Part shown: positions 16,728 through 25,579 of the stretch, piece after piece
How positions within the stretch are numbered: the stretch's first letter is position 1
Layout of the letters: the number at the start of each line of letters is the position of its first letter
Source of the DNA: JANRLL01 sp033762715
Lineage (GTDB): Bacteria > Pseudomonadota > Alphaproteobacteria > Rickettsiales > SXRF01
NCBI GenBank assembly: GCA_033762715.1
Contig: JANRLL010000014.1
Coordinates: forward strand, 62,001-126,000
DNA length: 64,000 nucleotides
Direction of reading: 5' to 3'
The notes under the pieces: model-generated
Seen by the model: only the letters and a program-made list of their open reading frames with translations
Told to the model about the DNA's origin: nothing
Database searches by the model: none
Position numbers and translations under genes: made by a program

Positions 16728-17219
16728 TTATTTCACCGCAGGCAATAACTCAATCTGCCCGCTCCAAATAAAATATAGCATGGCAAAAGCAATCGCCACG
16801 CCATAGGGCACTGGCTCACCATCGCGCAAAATACGTGGGCGTTCTTTCTTTTTGGGCACATAGCGCAGCAATTTCCGTAACACATACAGCACCACCGACA
16901 GCACCCCGCCCAACAGGGTAACTAACACCATATAATCCACAAGCAAGGCCCAGCCTACCCATAAGGCGAGCACGGTAAGCAGCTTGATGTCGCCGCCACC
17001 GACAAAGCGAAAAGCAAAAAGCGCGAAGCCCACGGCGAATATAATACCCATGCCCGCCAGAGCCATCAGCCAATCCACCGACACGGGGGATAGGTAGATC
17101 GCCAGCGGATAAAGCAGTAAAAGTGAGGCAACCAGCCAATTGGGGATGATATAGCGTGTGACATCCAGCCACAGCACAATGCCCATCGATGCGATCAGAT
17201 AAACGGTAATGGGTAACAT
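16728..17219 (-). CDS. Type IV prepilin peptidase, A24 family (CpaA/TadV-like)
   Basis: A 163-residue polytopic aspartic protease. The two catalytic Asp are visible in LWLDVTRYIIPN (~19) and in the FVGGGDIKLL signature (~73-77). It lacks the N-terminal methylase domain of PilD, as is typical of the CpaA/TadV type that processes Flp pilins. No tad/cpa genes or Flp pilin occur in the window, so the substrate genes lie elsewhere. It is convergent with the YihY gene (9-base gap) and divergent from the next hydrolase gene. Confidence 0.9.
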   Translation of the reverse strand: MLPITVYLIASMGIVLWLDVTRYIIPNWLVASLLLLYPLAIYLSPVSVDWLMALAGMGIIFAVGFALFAFRFVGGGDIKLLTVLALWVGWALLVDYMVLVTLLGGVLSVVLYVLRKLLRYVPKKKERPRILRDGEPVPYGVAIAFAMLYFIWSGQIELLPAVK

Positions 17220-17291
17220 GCGCCTCTCCCTGTAAACATTGCTAGCAAATATAAACCTCCCTTTGCTATAATCAAAGAAAAAGCCGGTATT

Positions 17292-18098
17292 ATGATCAAG
17301 TTTATTTTCCTCTTCCTTCTGCTCTATGGGGCGCTGCTCGTCTATATGTACACCATGCAGCGCAAGCTGCTGTACTTTCCCGATGTCGACATCGCGCCAC
17401 CCGAATCGTATGGCCTGTCTGGCTTTTCCGATTTGCGCGTTCGCTCGTCTGATAATCTATCGGTGCAGCTTTGGTATGCGCCTGCGGCAGCAAACATGCC
17501 CACCATCTTATATTTTCATGGCAATGCCGCGCATATAGGCAATCGCTCCGCTATTTACGGCGCGTTGAGCGCACAAGGTTTTGGCGTAGCTGCGCTTAGC
17601 TACCGCGGATATGGCAAAAGCGATGGCACACCCAGCGAGCAAGGTATCTATGCCGATGCGCGCGCAGCGCTTGCTTTCTTGACCATGGAGAAAAATATTC
17701 CACTGTCGCAGATCATGCTGTTTGGCGAATCGCTGGGCACGGGGGTTGCTATTCAAATTGCCAGTGAGTCGGATGTAGCAGCCGTTATCTTGCAAGCGCC
17801 CTATACGTCGGTTGCCGCCCGCGCCGCTCAAATTTACTACTATGTTCCGGTGCGCCTGCTCATTACCGATCGCTTTGATTCGCTGTCTAAAATCGGGCGC
17901 GTCAAAGCACCGGTTCTGTTCTTCCATGGCGAGCTCGATCAAGTCATTCCGATCCAGCAAGGCAAAGCGCTGTTTGATGCTTCGCCTAGCCTAAAGCGCG
18001 CTTATTATTTCCCGCAAGTCGGCCATACCGATTTTGATCCCGCCATTCAAACGGCGCATATTATCGAATTTGCCAAGGAATATAAAATCATTCGCTAG
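17292..18098 (+). CDS. Alpha/beta hydrolase (Bem46/ABHD13-like), membrane anchored
   Basis: A 268-residue serine hydrolase. It has an N-terminal hydrophobic anchor (~3-21) and MQRKLLYFPDVD, then the oxyanion HGNAAHIGNR, the nucleophile elbow FGESLGTGVA (Ser ~145), Asp in FFHGELDQVIP and His in QVGHTDFDP. This is the usual order for the Bem46/ABHD13 group, whose substrates are mostly unknown. Its stop touches the end of the convergent sulP gene. Confidence 0.9.
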   Translation: MIKFIFLFLLLYGALLVYMYTMQRKLLYFPDVDIAPPESYGLSGFSDLRVRSSDNLSVQLWYAPAAANMPTILYFHGNAAHIGNRSAIYGALSAQGFGVAALSYRGYGKSDGTPSEQGIYADARAALAFLTMEKNIPLSQIMLFGESLGTGVAIQIASESDVAAVILQAPYTSVAARAAQIYYYVPVRLLITDRFDSLSKIGRVKAPVLFFHGELDQVIPIQQGKALFDASPSLKRAYYFPQVGHTDFDPAIQTAHIIEFAKEYKIIR

Positions 18099-19781
18099 TT
18101 AAGCGAGCTGCGAGACGGCATCACGCATCGACGCCACCAGCATGATGTTTACAGGTTCGCCTTCCAACTTTTGCCTGATTTTCTCCAACACCTCGGGCTT
18201 AGCGCAGAGGAATATGCGCTTGCCTGCCAACACCTCGCCCGAGAGCAGATTTTTAAGCGCCACTAGCCCGCTCATATCGATTAGCTGCACCTGCTCCATA
18301 TCCAAAATCAGCGTATCGATTTTATGGCGGATGAACGCAGTGCGATCGAGAGCGCGCTCGACGGTGGCAAAAAACAGCGGGCCGGAGATGTGATAGACCA
18401 GCACGTTGTCCGGCAAGGTTTGCTCTACATCGCCTGGCGCACCATGCACGTGGCCTTCGGTAATGTCTGCGATACGACGGATGAAAAGCAGCACCGACAG
18501 TAAAATCCCCACCGTCACGCCGGCAACCATATCAATAAAGACCGTCAGCACAAAACACGTTACTAGCACCGCCACATCGTGCCGCGGAGCAATGGTGAGG
18601 ATGCGCCAGCACTGCTTATAATGCGACATATTATAAGCGGTCACCACCAGCAAGGCCGCCAGCGCCGCCATCGGCACGTAAGCAATCCACGGCGCTAAAA
18701 ACCACACATAGAGCATGATAAGTACTGCATGGATGATAGAGGCAATGGGTGATACAGCGCCACTTTTGATATTAGTGGTGGTGCGCGCAATCGCGCCCGT
18801 TGCCGGCACGCCAGCAGCTAAACCGGAGAAGATGTTGCCGATGCCCAGTGCCGCCAGCTCACTGTTGGGGTGATGCCGTGTGCGGGTAAGCCCATCCGCC
18901 ACGGTGGCCGACAGTAATGATTCCAATGCCGCCAGCGCCGCAATTACCAGCGATGGCATCCATAAGGCGTGTAGCTCTTTATAACTCGGCCAGGCAAAAA
19001 GCCCCTCGCCGCCGAGCATATGCAGCACCGGCGGATAGGGCGGAATGCCCTGTGCCATGCCGTGCGCCGTCTCATAGCTGAAGCGCGAGCCGATCGTGGC
19101 CACCGCAATGCCGTTTTGCGCCAGCACCCAGGCGATGAAGGTACCCACGCCGATTCCCATAATGACGGAGGGGATTTTTCGGGTGATGCGTTTACCCATC
19201 AGCATAATAGCCAGGCTCACACCACCAATCAGCATTTCTGGCGCGCGCGCATCCGGCACATGCGACAGCAGCAACCCTAATTTTTCAATAAACGAACCAT
19301 CCAGATGCTCAATGCCAAGCCCCAGCAAATCATTGAGCGACAGCGCGCCCAGCACCACGGCGATACCGGCGGTAAAACCAGTGGTCACCGGATAGGGCAC
19401 ATAGTTGATGAGCTTGCCCATGCGCGCCCAGGCGAGCGCCAGCAAAATAAGTCCGGCCATCAGCTGCGCCAAGATGAGCCCGCGCAAGCCATGTTCGGCC
19501 ACGATGGGTGCCACGATCACCACAAAGGCTGCGGTAGGTCCCGTCACTTGCGTACGCGAACCACCGAGCAGTGCCACGATGATGCCTGCTACAATCGCGG
19601 TATAAATGCCATGCTGCGGCGGCAGGCCTACGGCGATAGAAAGCGCCATAGAAAGCGGCAAAGCCACCAGCGAGACAATCAATCCAGCCAGCAAATCTTT
19701 GCCGAATTGCGGCAGACCGTAACCTTGGCGAATCACCTCCTGAAGCGCCGTTGCTAAAGGAAATTGGTAGGCACGGTTCAT
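18099..19781 (-). CDS. SulP family anion transporter with STAS domain
   Basis: A 560-residue secondary transporter, probably for sulfate or bicarbonate. About 12-14 membrane segments (~30-430) include GLIVSLVALPLSMALSIAVG and the family signature region GSRTQVTGPTAAF. A cytoplasmic STAS domain follows (~450-555), with TLILDMEQVQLIDMSGLVAL containing the Ser of that fold. The ATG at 19779-19781 (MNRAYQFPLATALQEV) is chosen over an upstream in-frame start that would run into recR. It is 10 bases downstream of recR. Confidence 0.93.
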   Translation of the reverse strand: MNRAYQFPLATALQEVIRQGYGLPQFGKDLLAGLIVSLVALPLSMALSIAVGLPPQHGIYTAIVAGIIVALLGGSRTQVTGPTAAFVVIVAPIVAEHGLRGLILAQLMAGLILLALAWARMGKLINYVPYPVTTGFTAGIAVVLGALSLNDLLGLGIEHLDGSFIEKLGLLLSHVPDARAPEMLIGGVSLAIMLMGKRITRKIPSVIMGIGVGTFIAWVLAQNGIAVATIGSRFSYETAHGMAQGIPPYPPVLHMLGGEGLFAWPSYKELHALWMPSLVIAALAALESLLSATVADGLTRTRHHPNSELAALGIGNIFSGLAAGVPATGAIARTTTNIKSGAVSPIASIIHAVLIMLYVWFLAPWIAYVPMAALAALLVVTAYNMSHYKQCWRILTIAPRHDVAVLVTCFVLTVFIDMVAGVTVGILLSVLLFIRRIADITEGHVHGAPGDVEQTLPDNVLVYHISGPLFFATVERALDRTAFIRHKIDTLILDMEQVQLIDMSGLVALKNLLSGEVLAGKRIFLCAKPEVLEKIRQKLEGEPVNIMLVASMRDAVSQLA

Positions 19782-19791
19782 GGCACTATCC

Positions 19792-20385
19792 TCAGAATGG
19801 TAGGCGTGATTTAAGCGCGGCAGCAAGCGTGCCGTCATCCAGGTAATCGAGTTCGCCGCCCATCGGAATGCCTTGTGCTAGGCGCGAGATAGTGACGTTG
19901 CAATCGCTCAGGCGTGAGGTCAAATAATGGGCCGTGGTTTGGCCTTCGATGGTGGCGTTGGTGGCTAGGATAATTTCTTTGACCTGATCGTTTTTGGCGC
20001 GCTCAATCAGGTTTTCGATATTCAATTGCGAAGGCCCGCGATCATCGAGCGCCGAAAGCGTACCACCTAGCACATGATATTGTCCGCGAAACAGATTGCA
20101 GCGCTCGATCGCCCATAGATCCGCGAGTTCCTCCACCACGCAGATTTGCGATGTGTCGCGGCGTGTGTCGCTGCAAATCTGGCAGGGATCGTTGCTATCT
20201 AGATTGCCGCAAACCGAACAGGTGCGGATGCTATCCATCGCGCGGCCCAGTACTGCCGTCAGCGGTTGCATCAGTTGGGTTTTATTGCGAATGAGGTGTA
20301 GCACCGCGCGGCGCGCCGAGCGCGGGCCCAAGCCAGGCAGCTTGGACAGCAGCGAGATCAGTTCATTGATGTCATTATGCGCCAT
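19792..20385 (-). CDS. recR: Recombination mediator RecR
   Basis: 197 residues, full length. It has the N-terminal HhH region LLSKLPGLGPRSARRAVLHL, the zinc finger C-x2-C-x5-C-x2-C type (SVCGNLDSNDPCQIC, about 57-75), and a Toprim domain with CVVEELADLWAIERC and ATNATIEGQTTAHYL. It works with RecF/RecO in loading RecA at gaps. It is downstream of ybaB in the conserved dnaX-ybaB-recR order, separated here by a palindrome. Confidence 0.97.
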   Translation of the reverse strand: MAHNDINELISLLSKLPGLGPRSARRAVLHLIRNKTQLMQPLTAVLGRAMDSIRTCSVCGNLDSNDPCQICSDTRRDTSQICVVEELADLWAIERCNLFRGQYHVLGGTLSALDDRGPSQLNIENLIERAKNDQVKEIILATNATIEGQTTAHYLTSRLSDCNVTISRLAQGIPMGGELDYLDDGTLAAALKSRLPF

Positions 20386-20400
20386 AATATCTCATATATA

Positions 20401-20521
20401 AAAATCGCCAGGCTGAGCGGTATGCGAGGGAAACGATGAAACGCGCAGCGTAAGCTAGTAACACTAGCTGAGCAGCGAAAGTGATTCGTTTTCAAGCAAG
20501 ATCGCCAGCATGGTAGATTTT
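20401..20521. repeat. Long imperfect palindrome (intergenic repeat, copy 2)
   Basis: A 121-base palindrome centred at 20461, with ends AAAATC (20401-20406) and GATTTT (20516-20521). The perfect central stem is AGCTAGT (20453-20459) and ACTAGCT (20463-20469). Its inner flanks GCGCAGCGTA and GAGCAGCGAAAG match those of the 888-994 element while the central stem differs. It fills the gap between ybaB and recR, so the mRNA would carry a large hairpin between two co-oriented genes. Confidence 0.6.
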
Positions 20522-20840
20522 AAAATGGTAATTTAAAGCCGGGTGGCAAGTTAAGACCCGAACTCATCTGGCTCATTTGCTCATTGAAGTTCGAATCGAT
20601 TTTGTCTTTGGCATCGTTATGCGCTGCCACCAGCAAATCTTCGAGCACTTCTTTTTCTTCAGGCTTCATCAAGCTGGCATCGATCGATACTTTCAGCAGT
20701 TTGTTTTTGCCGGTAAGCGTTACTTTAACCAGGCCGCCACCAGAGCTGCCCTCGGTTTCCTCGGCTTCGATTTTAGCCTGCATATCTGCAATTTTCTTTT
20801 GCATCTGCTGGGCTTGCTGCATCATTTTCTGTAGATTCAT
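20520..20840 (-). CDS. YbaB/EbfC family nucleoid-associated protein
   Basis: 106 residues with the family layout. An N-terminal Met/Gln-rich coiled helix (MNLQKMMQQAQQMQKKIADMQAKI, seen to ~25) is followed by a strand pair (VKVTLTGKNKLLKVSIDASL) and a C-terminal helix (LEDLLVAAHNDAKDKIDSNF). It binds DNA as a dimer. It lies between dnaX and recR, the widespread arrangement. The last codons run into the edge of the palindrome. Confidence 0.95.
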   Translation of the reverse strand: MNLQKMMQQAQQMQKKIADMQAKIEAEETEGSSGGGLVKVTLTGKNKLLKVSIDASLMKPEEKEVLEDLLVAAHNDAKDKIDSNFNEQMSQMSSGLNLPPGFKLPF

Positions 20841-20852
20841 GACTGATTCTCC

Positions 20853-22463
20853 TTATTTTTCCGACGTCACGCCCACCATTTTCGCGCCAGGAAATTGCTC
20901 AAATACGCTGGCAACCAATGGGTGGCTGGATAGTTCTTTCGTAGTTTGTTCTTTACGCGCGATTTCCTGTTCATGCAAGCTTGGCGTAGCCTCTTCATCC
21001 GTGATCAGCACTTTCCACGGCTTGCCCGTCCATTTAGTCAGGCACTCGGCCACGCGCGGCGCAAAATCACGCGCGATTTCTTTGTAAGGTTTAAGTGTCA
21101 TCTGGCCTGGCTCAAAGCGCACCAATCCGAGGTCTTGTTTCAATCGAGTATAAAGCAGTGCCTCGCGATGTTTGCTAAAAAGCGCCACAGCCTCTTCATA
21201 GCTCTCGGCACTATCGGGTTGCGCTGCATTGACCACTTCTAAAGTGGGTTTAATGGGTGTTTTTTTTTCAGCCGAGGCCGGATTGGCCGGTGCTATGGTT
21301 GCCGCAGGCGTTGATGCCACACCGCTGCGAATGGCTTCCGCCGGTGTGGGCAGTTGCGCGGCATAAGCCACGCGCACCATCAGCATTTCAAGGGCTGCAA
21401 TCGGTGAAGGCGCCACGCGCACTTCTTGAATGCCTTTGAGCAACATCTGCCACAGCCGTGCCAAAACTGCCATCGACACCTGATCGGCCAATCCCTTAGC
21501 GGCATCACGATCATGCTGCGACAGCGATACGTCTTGCAGTGCCGCCGGCGCCACTTTTACGCGGGTAACCAGATGCACGATATCGAGATAATCTTGCAAT
21601 AATAATAATGGGTCTGCCCCATCGATATATTGGGTTTTGACCGCTTCCATCGCCTCGGCGATATTGCCGGTGAGCAAGCGCGTGAGCATCGAAAAACTAG
21701 CGCTATGATCAGACGCGCCAATCATCTGGCGCACGAGGCTTGCGTCAATCGATGGCTGGTCAGCACCACGCGCAATGGCCTGATCGAGCAGCGACAGCGA
21801 GTCACGTACCGAACCTTCGGCGCAGAGCGCAATCAGCTTGAGCGCTTCCTCATCGATGGTGATATTTTCTTTTTGCGCAATCTTGGCTAGATGCGCAGCA
21901 AGCGTATCCATATCGACACGCTTCAAATCAAAGCGCTGGCAGCGCGAGAGAATGGTGACCGGAATTTTGCGCGCCTCGGTGGTTGCGAAAATAAATTTCA
22001 CATGCGGCGGCGGTTCTTCCAGCGTTTTAAGCAGCGCGTTGAAGGCGCTGTTAGAAAGCATATGCACTTCGTCGATGATATAGATTTTATAACGCGCCGA
22101 TGATGGCAGGTAACGCACGCTTTCGATCAGCTCGCGAATATCATTCACACCGGTATGGCTTGCCGCATCCATCTCTAATATATCGACATGGCGATCTTCG
22201 GCGATCATGCGGCAATTGCTGCACACGCCGCACGGATTGATGGTCGGTCCGCCCTGCCCGTCTTCACCAACGCAGGTCAGTGCGCGCGCGATGATACGAG
22301 CCGTGGTCGTCTTGCCAACACCGCGAATACCCGTCAACAAAAACCCATGCGCAATGCGGCCGCTACTGATGGCGTTCGACAAGGTACGCACCAGCACTTC
22401 CTGGCCTATCAGGTCATCAAAATTAGTCGGCCGGTATTTACGGGCAAGAACGCGATATTCCAT
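20853..22463 (-). CDS. dnaX: DNA polymerase III subunits tau (and probably gamma)
   Basis: 536 residues in the zero frame. The clamp-loader AAA+ module is complete: Walker A LTGIRGVGKTTTARI (~45), a zinc module with NPCGVCSNC, Walker B IYIIDEVHMLS (~128), sensor 1 FATTEARKIPVTILSRCQ and the domain III collar. After ~385 a variable Ala/Pro linker leads to a short tau-specific C-terminus. At codons 399-401 a run of nine A lies within GAA AAA AAA ACA, followed by a hairpin; slippage there would give a ~404-residue gamma form (separate entry). The gene is 12 bases upstream of ybaB. Confidence 0.97.
   Translation of the reverse strand: MEYRVLARKYRPTNFDDLIGQEVLVRTLSNAISSGRIAHGFLLTGIRGVGKTTTARIIARALTCVGEDGQGGPTINPCGVCSNCRMIAEDRHVDILEMDAASHTGVNDIRELIESVRYLPSSARYKIYIIDEVHMLSNSAFNALLKTLEEPPPHVKFIFATTEARKIPVTILSRCQRFDLKRVDMDTLAAHLAKIAQKENITIDEEALKLIALCAEGSVRDSLSLLDQAIARGADQPSIDASLVRQMIGASDHSASFSMLTRLLTGNIAEAMEAVKTQYIDGADPLLLLQDYLDIVHLVTRVKVAPAALQDVSLSQHDRDAAKGLADQVSMAVLARLWQMLLKGIQEVRVAPSPIAALEMLMVRVAYAAQLPTPAEAIRSGVASTPAATIAPANPASAEKKTPIKPTLEVVNAAQPDSAESYEEAVALFSKHREALLYTRLKQDLGLVRFEPGQMTLKPYKEIARDFAPRVAECLTKWTGKPWKVLITDEEATPSLHEQEIARKEQTTKELSSHPLVASVFEQFPGAKMVGVTSEK
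21233..21269 (-). promoter_or_regulatory. Candidate programmed frameshift/slippage site in dnaX
   Basis: On the coding strand A9 (21268 down to 21260) sits in GAA AAA AAA ACA, so an A AAA AAA heptamer is in the correct phase for tandem slippage. Twelve bases later, CCACTT-TAG-AAGTGG (21247-21233) forms a perfect 6-bp stem with a 3-base loop. A -1 shift gives AAC ACC CAT TAA and ends after three codons. A +1 shift, or loss of one A, ends at TAG after six codons. Known dnaX genes use either ribosomal frameshifting (E. coli) or transcriptional slippage on A9 (Thermus) to make gamma. Confidence 0.65.
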
Positions 22464-22471
22464 GAAATCCC

Positions 22472-23038
22472 TTACTGTGCTGGCACAACGCGTGGACGAT
22501 CATCGCTATAAATGACATATACTTTCGTGCCGCTTGCCAGCAGAATCTGATCCTGCTGCACCACCGAGATTAGGTCGCTTTCAGTGTTGGTTTCGATGGA
22601 CTGGCTCACATCTTTTTCAGTCGATGCCGCGCTATATTGGCGAACGCTTTTCTTGGTGGTCGATTGTTTGCTGCGCGCATGCTGCCCGTCGATTTTCACG
22701 ATATATTCCACACCATCTGAGGTGCTAAGCGCATCTTCCAGCAAGGCACCCGCTACCGCGCCGGCAATAGCGCCACCCACGGTCGCACCGGTTTGGCCTT
22801 TGCCTTTACCGATGGCAGAGCCAGCGACGCCGCCTGCTACACCGCCTGCCGCGCCACCCAACACGTTATCGCTGAGTTGATCCTTTTTAATCGTCACGAT
22901 GCGCGACGATACGACCGTGCCTTTGAGCACCTTACCGCCCGTGGCATTAGCGCTGTAATTGCTTGATGATAAATTACGTGAGCAACCGCTGACTAAAAGC
23001 AAGCTTGCTGCGAATACGGCAAATAGAATACGAGGCAT
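22472..23038 (-). CDS. Glycine-zipper outer-membrane lipoprotein (SlyB/PcP-like)
   Basis: 188 residues from the ATG at 23036-23038, chosen because GGAGAAA precedes it; an upstream ATG four codons earlier overlaps that site. The lipobox is LLLVSGCS, with the lipidated Cys at ~19. Residues ~57-100 are a Gly/Ala-rich double zipper (GGAAGGVAGGVAGSAIGKGKG and GATVGGAIAGAVAGALLED), as in SlyB-type lipoproteins. The C-terminal part is Ser/Thr-rich and ends in a small beta-like motif. It is 8 bases upstream of dnaX. Confidence 0.88.
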   Translation of the reverse strand: MPRILFAVFAASLLLVSGCSRNLSSSNYSANATGGKVLKGTVVSSRIVTIKKDQLSDNVLGGAAGGVAGGVAGSAIGKGKGQTGATVGGAIAGAVAGALLEDALSTSDGVEYIVKIDGQHARSKQSTTKKSVRQYSAASTEKDVSQSIETNTESDLISVVQQDQILLASGTKVYVIYSDDRPRVVPAQ

Positions 23039-23059
23039 GTATTTCTCCATGTGTTTGGT

Positions 23060-23146
23060 GACTGGTGACGACCCAATGAGAGGCTGCTACGGCTGCTTTC
23101 TTTCGAACCTGACCGGATTCACAACAGCATTGCCCGCCACCAGCCT
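23060..23146 (-). ncRNA. ffs: Signal recognition particle RNA (4.5S type)
   Basis: On the minus strand the apical SRP domain is intact. GGTCAGGTTCGAAAGAAAGC is followed by AGCCGTAGCAG, where bacterial consensus reads GGTCAGGTCCGGAAGGAAGCAGC. The tetraloop is GAAA, and its closing pairs have changed together (TTC/GAA for TCC/GGA). The outer arms GGCTGGTGGCGGGCAATG and CATTGGGTCGTCACCAGTC pair over nearly their whole length with several G-U pairs. This gives an ~87-base hairpin typical of alphaproteobacteria. The exact 5' end could be a few bases further upstream. An SRP RNA gene near dnaX-ybaB-recR is a known arrangement. Confidence 0.9.
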
Positions 23147-23239
23147 CGAGGGATTATGGTGTATGGTCCCACCCCCTTCAAGTAAATAATAGTTAATAGT
23201 TGTCACCCCACAGAGTGGATGCTAAGTTTCTATTCTAAT

Positions 23240-25579
23240 ATGACCAAAACGAATACACGCGCAGCTGCCATCGAACCGACCCGTAACCCGCTAAGGGTGC
23301 TTGCGGGCTTGGGTATTTGCTTGGTTGCCTTCTATATATTTGCCTCGCTGATCACCTATAATCCAGCGGACCCTTCACTAAATCATGCCGCTCCTAATGA
23401 CCCCACCAATGCAGGCGGTTATTTTGGCGCCGTGATTGCCAACCTCTCGCTACAACTCATGGGGCTGGCTAGCGCGCTTTTGGTATTAGTGCCACTCGCC
23501 TGGGGCGCTAAAATGCTGTGTGGTCACCGCGTATCGTTTTTATGGTTGCGCTTTTCGCTGATGCTTGCAAGCCTAGCGTGTGTGAGCGCGCTGTTATCTA
23601 CGGTTGAGCCACCGCTATCCTGGCCGATCAGCAGCGGCTTTGGCGGCTCCATCGGCGCCACCTTGCATGATAATTTTTATCGCCTCTTTAAAAATGCGAT
23701 TTTCATTACCTCACTTTCTATCACCACCGTCGTTGTGCTGTCGCTGGCCTTTGGCATCAGCTGGCGCGAATGGCGCAGCGTGCTGCGTGGCGCCGGCAAT
23801 GCCGCGATGTTCCTGGTGGGTATGGCCATTGCGTTGACCCCGTCTCGTCGTGAGCGTAATGCCGAGCAAGATGATGAGGAGGATGACACCCCGTCCCTGC
23901 GCGAACGTTTGGTAGAAAAACTCACCTTCTGGCGCCGCAACGAAGATGATGACGATGAAGATGAGGCGGCAGAGATAGAAGACGAGCCAGCTCCCAAAGC
24001 CGCGAAGAAACGCGAAATGCGCCTTACCGAAAAAGCGCCGCGTCCGGTGCCTAAGGCGCAAGCAGCGCTTGCCTTGCCGCAAGGCGATTATGAATTGCCG
24101 CCACTCAAATTACTCACCGCCCCGCCACGCGGTCGCAGCAAGAACCAACTCTCTGAATCGGCTCTCACCCAAAATGCACGACTGCTGGAAAGCGTGTTGC
24201 GCGACTTTGGCGTGAATGGTGAGATCGTGGAAATTCGCCCAGGCCCTGTAGTCACACTCTATGAGTTAGAGCCCGCCGCTGGCACCAAATCGTCACGCGT
24301 GATTGGCCTGTCGGATGATATTGCCCGCTCAATGAGCGCTATTTCTGCCCGTATCGCCGTAATCCCTGGTCGCAATGCGATCGGCATTGAGCTGCCAAAC
24401 AGCACCCGTGAAATGGTCTATCTGCGCGAGATGTTAGAAAACGAAGCCTTCGAGTCAGCCGATTGCAAATTGCCGCTCGCACTGGGTAAAGATATTGGCG
24501 GCTCTGCCATCATCACCGATCTGGTTCGCATGCCGCACTTACTCGTAGCCGGTACCACCGGTTCGGGTAAATCGGTTGCCATCAACACCATGATTCTGTC
24601 GCTGGTCTATCGCCTGACGCCCGATGAATGCAAATTCATCATGATCGATCCTAAGATGCTCGAGCTTTCGGTTTATGAAGGCATTCCGCATTTGCTGTCG
24701 CCGGTGGTAACTGAGCCAGGCAAAGCCGTAGTCGCGCTGAAATGGACGGTGAAGGAAATGGAAAACCGTTACCGCCTGATGTCGCATTTGGGTGTGCGCA
24801 ATATCGATGGCTATAATAAAAAGATTCGTGAGGCCAAAGCTAAAGGTCATCAGCTGACCCGCACCGTGCAAACCGGATTTAATCCCGACACCGGGGAGCC
24901 TATTATAGAAGAAGTCGAATTGGAGATGATTGCATTACCGTTCATTGTCGTCATTGTCGATGAGATGGCCGATCTGATGATCGTTGCCGGCAAAGACATC
25001 GAAGGCTCGATCCAGCGTTTAGCGCAAATGGCGCGCGCGGCCGGTATTCATATTATCATGGCCACGCAACGTCCGTCGGTGGATGTCATTACCGGTGTGA
25101 TCAAAGCCAACTTCCCTACCCGCATCAGCTTCCAAGTGACCTCGCGCATCGACAGCCGCACCATCTTGGGCGAGCAAGGCGCTGAGCAGCTGCTGGGCCA
25201 AGGTGACATGTTATATATGGCGGGCGGCGGGCGTATCACCCGTGTGCACGGTCCGTTCGTAAGCGACAAAGAAGTCGAGCAAGTTGTGGCCCATCTCAAA
25301 GCGCAAGGCAGCCCAACTTATATTGAAGATGTCACGCGCGATGAAGAGGAAGAAGCCGCGTTCGGTATGGATACTGCCGAGAAAGATGAGCTCTATGATC
25401 AAGCCGTGTCGATTGTCATTCGCGATCGTAAAGCCTCTACCAGCTATGTGCAGCGCTGCCTGAAAATTGGTTATAACCGCGCGGCAAGCATCATCGAGAT
25501 GATGGAACGTCAGGGCATTGTCGGCCCGGCCAACCATGTGGGCAAACGCGAAGTGCTTGCGCAGGATGCCGATGCATAA
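23240..25579 (+). CDS. ftsK: DNA translocase FtsK
   Basis: About 779 residues. The N-terminus carries four membrane segments within ~20-205. A short acidic/basic linker follows (DDEEDDT, DDDDEDEAAE), much shorter than in E. coli. The motor has Walker A VAGTTGSGKSVAIN, FIMIDPKMLELSVYEGIPHL, Walker B VVIVDEMADLMI and ATQRPSVDVITGVIKANFP. The C-terminal winged-helix gamma domain is VSIVIRDRKASTSYVQRCLKIGYNRAA. It pumps DNA at the septum and activates XerCD at dif. I use the ATG at 23240 (MTKTNTRAAA); an in-frame ATG at 23219 is equally open and neither has a strong ribosome-binding site. Confidence 0.95.
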   Translation: MTKTNTRAAAIEPTRNPLRVLAGLGICLVAFYIFASLITYNPADPSLNHAAPNDPTNAGGYFGAVIANLSLQLMGLASALLVLVPLAWGAKMLCGHRVSFLWLRFSLMLASLACVSALLSTVEPPLSWPISSGFGGSIGATLHDNFYRLFKNAIFITSLSITTVVVLSLAFGISWREWRSVLRGAGNAAMFLVGMAIALTPSRRERNAEQDDEEDDTPSLRERLVEKLTFWRRNEDDDDEDEAAEIEDEPAPKAAKKREMRLTEKAPRPVPKAQAALALPQGDYELPPLKLLTAPPRGRSKNQLSESALTQNARLLESVLRDFGVNGEIVEIRPGPVVTLYELEPAAGTKSSRVIGLSDDIARSMSAISARIAVIPGRNAIGIELPNSTREMVYLREMLENEAFESADCKLPLALGKDIGGSAIITDLVRMPHLLVAGTTGSGKSVAINTMILSLVYRLTPDECKFIMIDPKMLELSVYEGIPHLLSPVVTEPGKAVVALKWTVKEMENRYRLMSHLGVRNIDGYNKKIREAKAKGHQLTRTVQTGFNPDTGEPIIEEVELEMIALPFIVVIVDEMADLMIVAGKDIEGSIQRLAQMARAAGIHIIMATQRPSVDVITGVIKANFPTRISFQVTSRIDSRTILGEQGAEQLLGQGDMLYMAGGGRITRVHGPFVSDKEVEQVVAHLKAQGSPTYIEDVTRDEEEEAAFGMDTAEKDELYDQAVSIVIRDRKASTSYVQRCLKIGYNRAASIIEMMERQGIVGPANHVGKREVLAQDADA

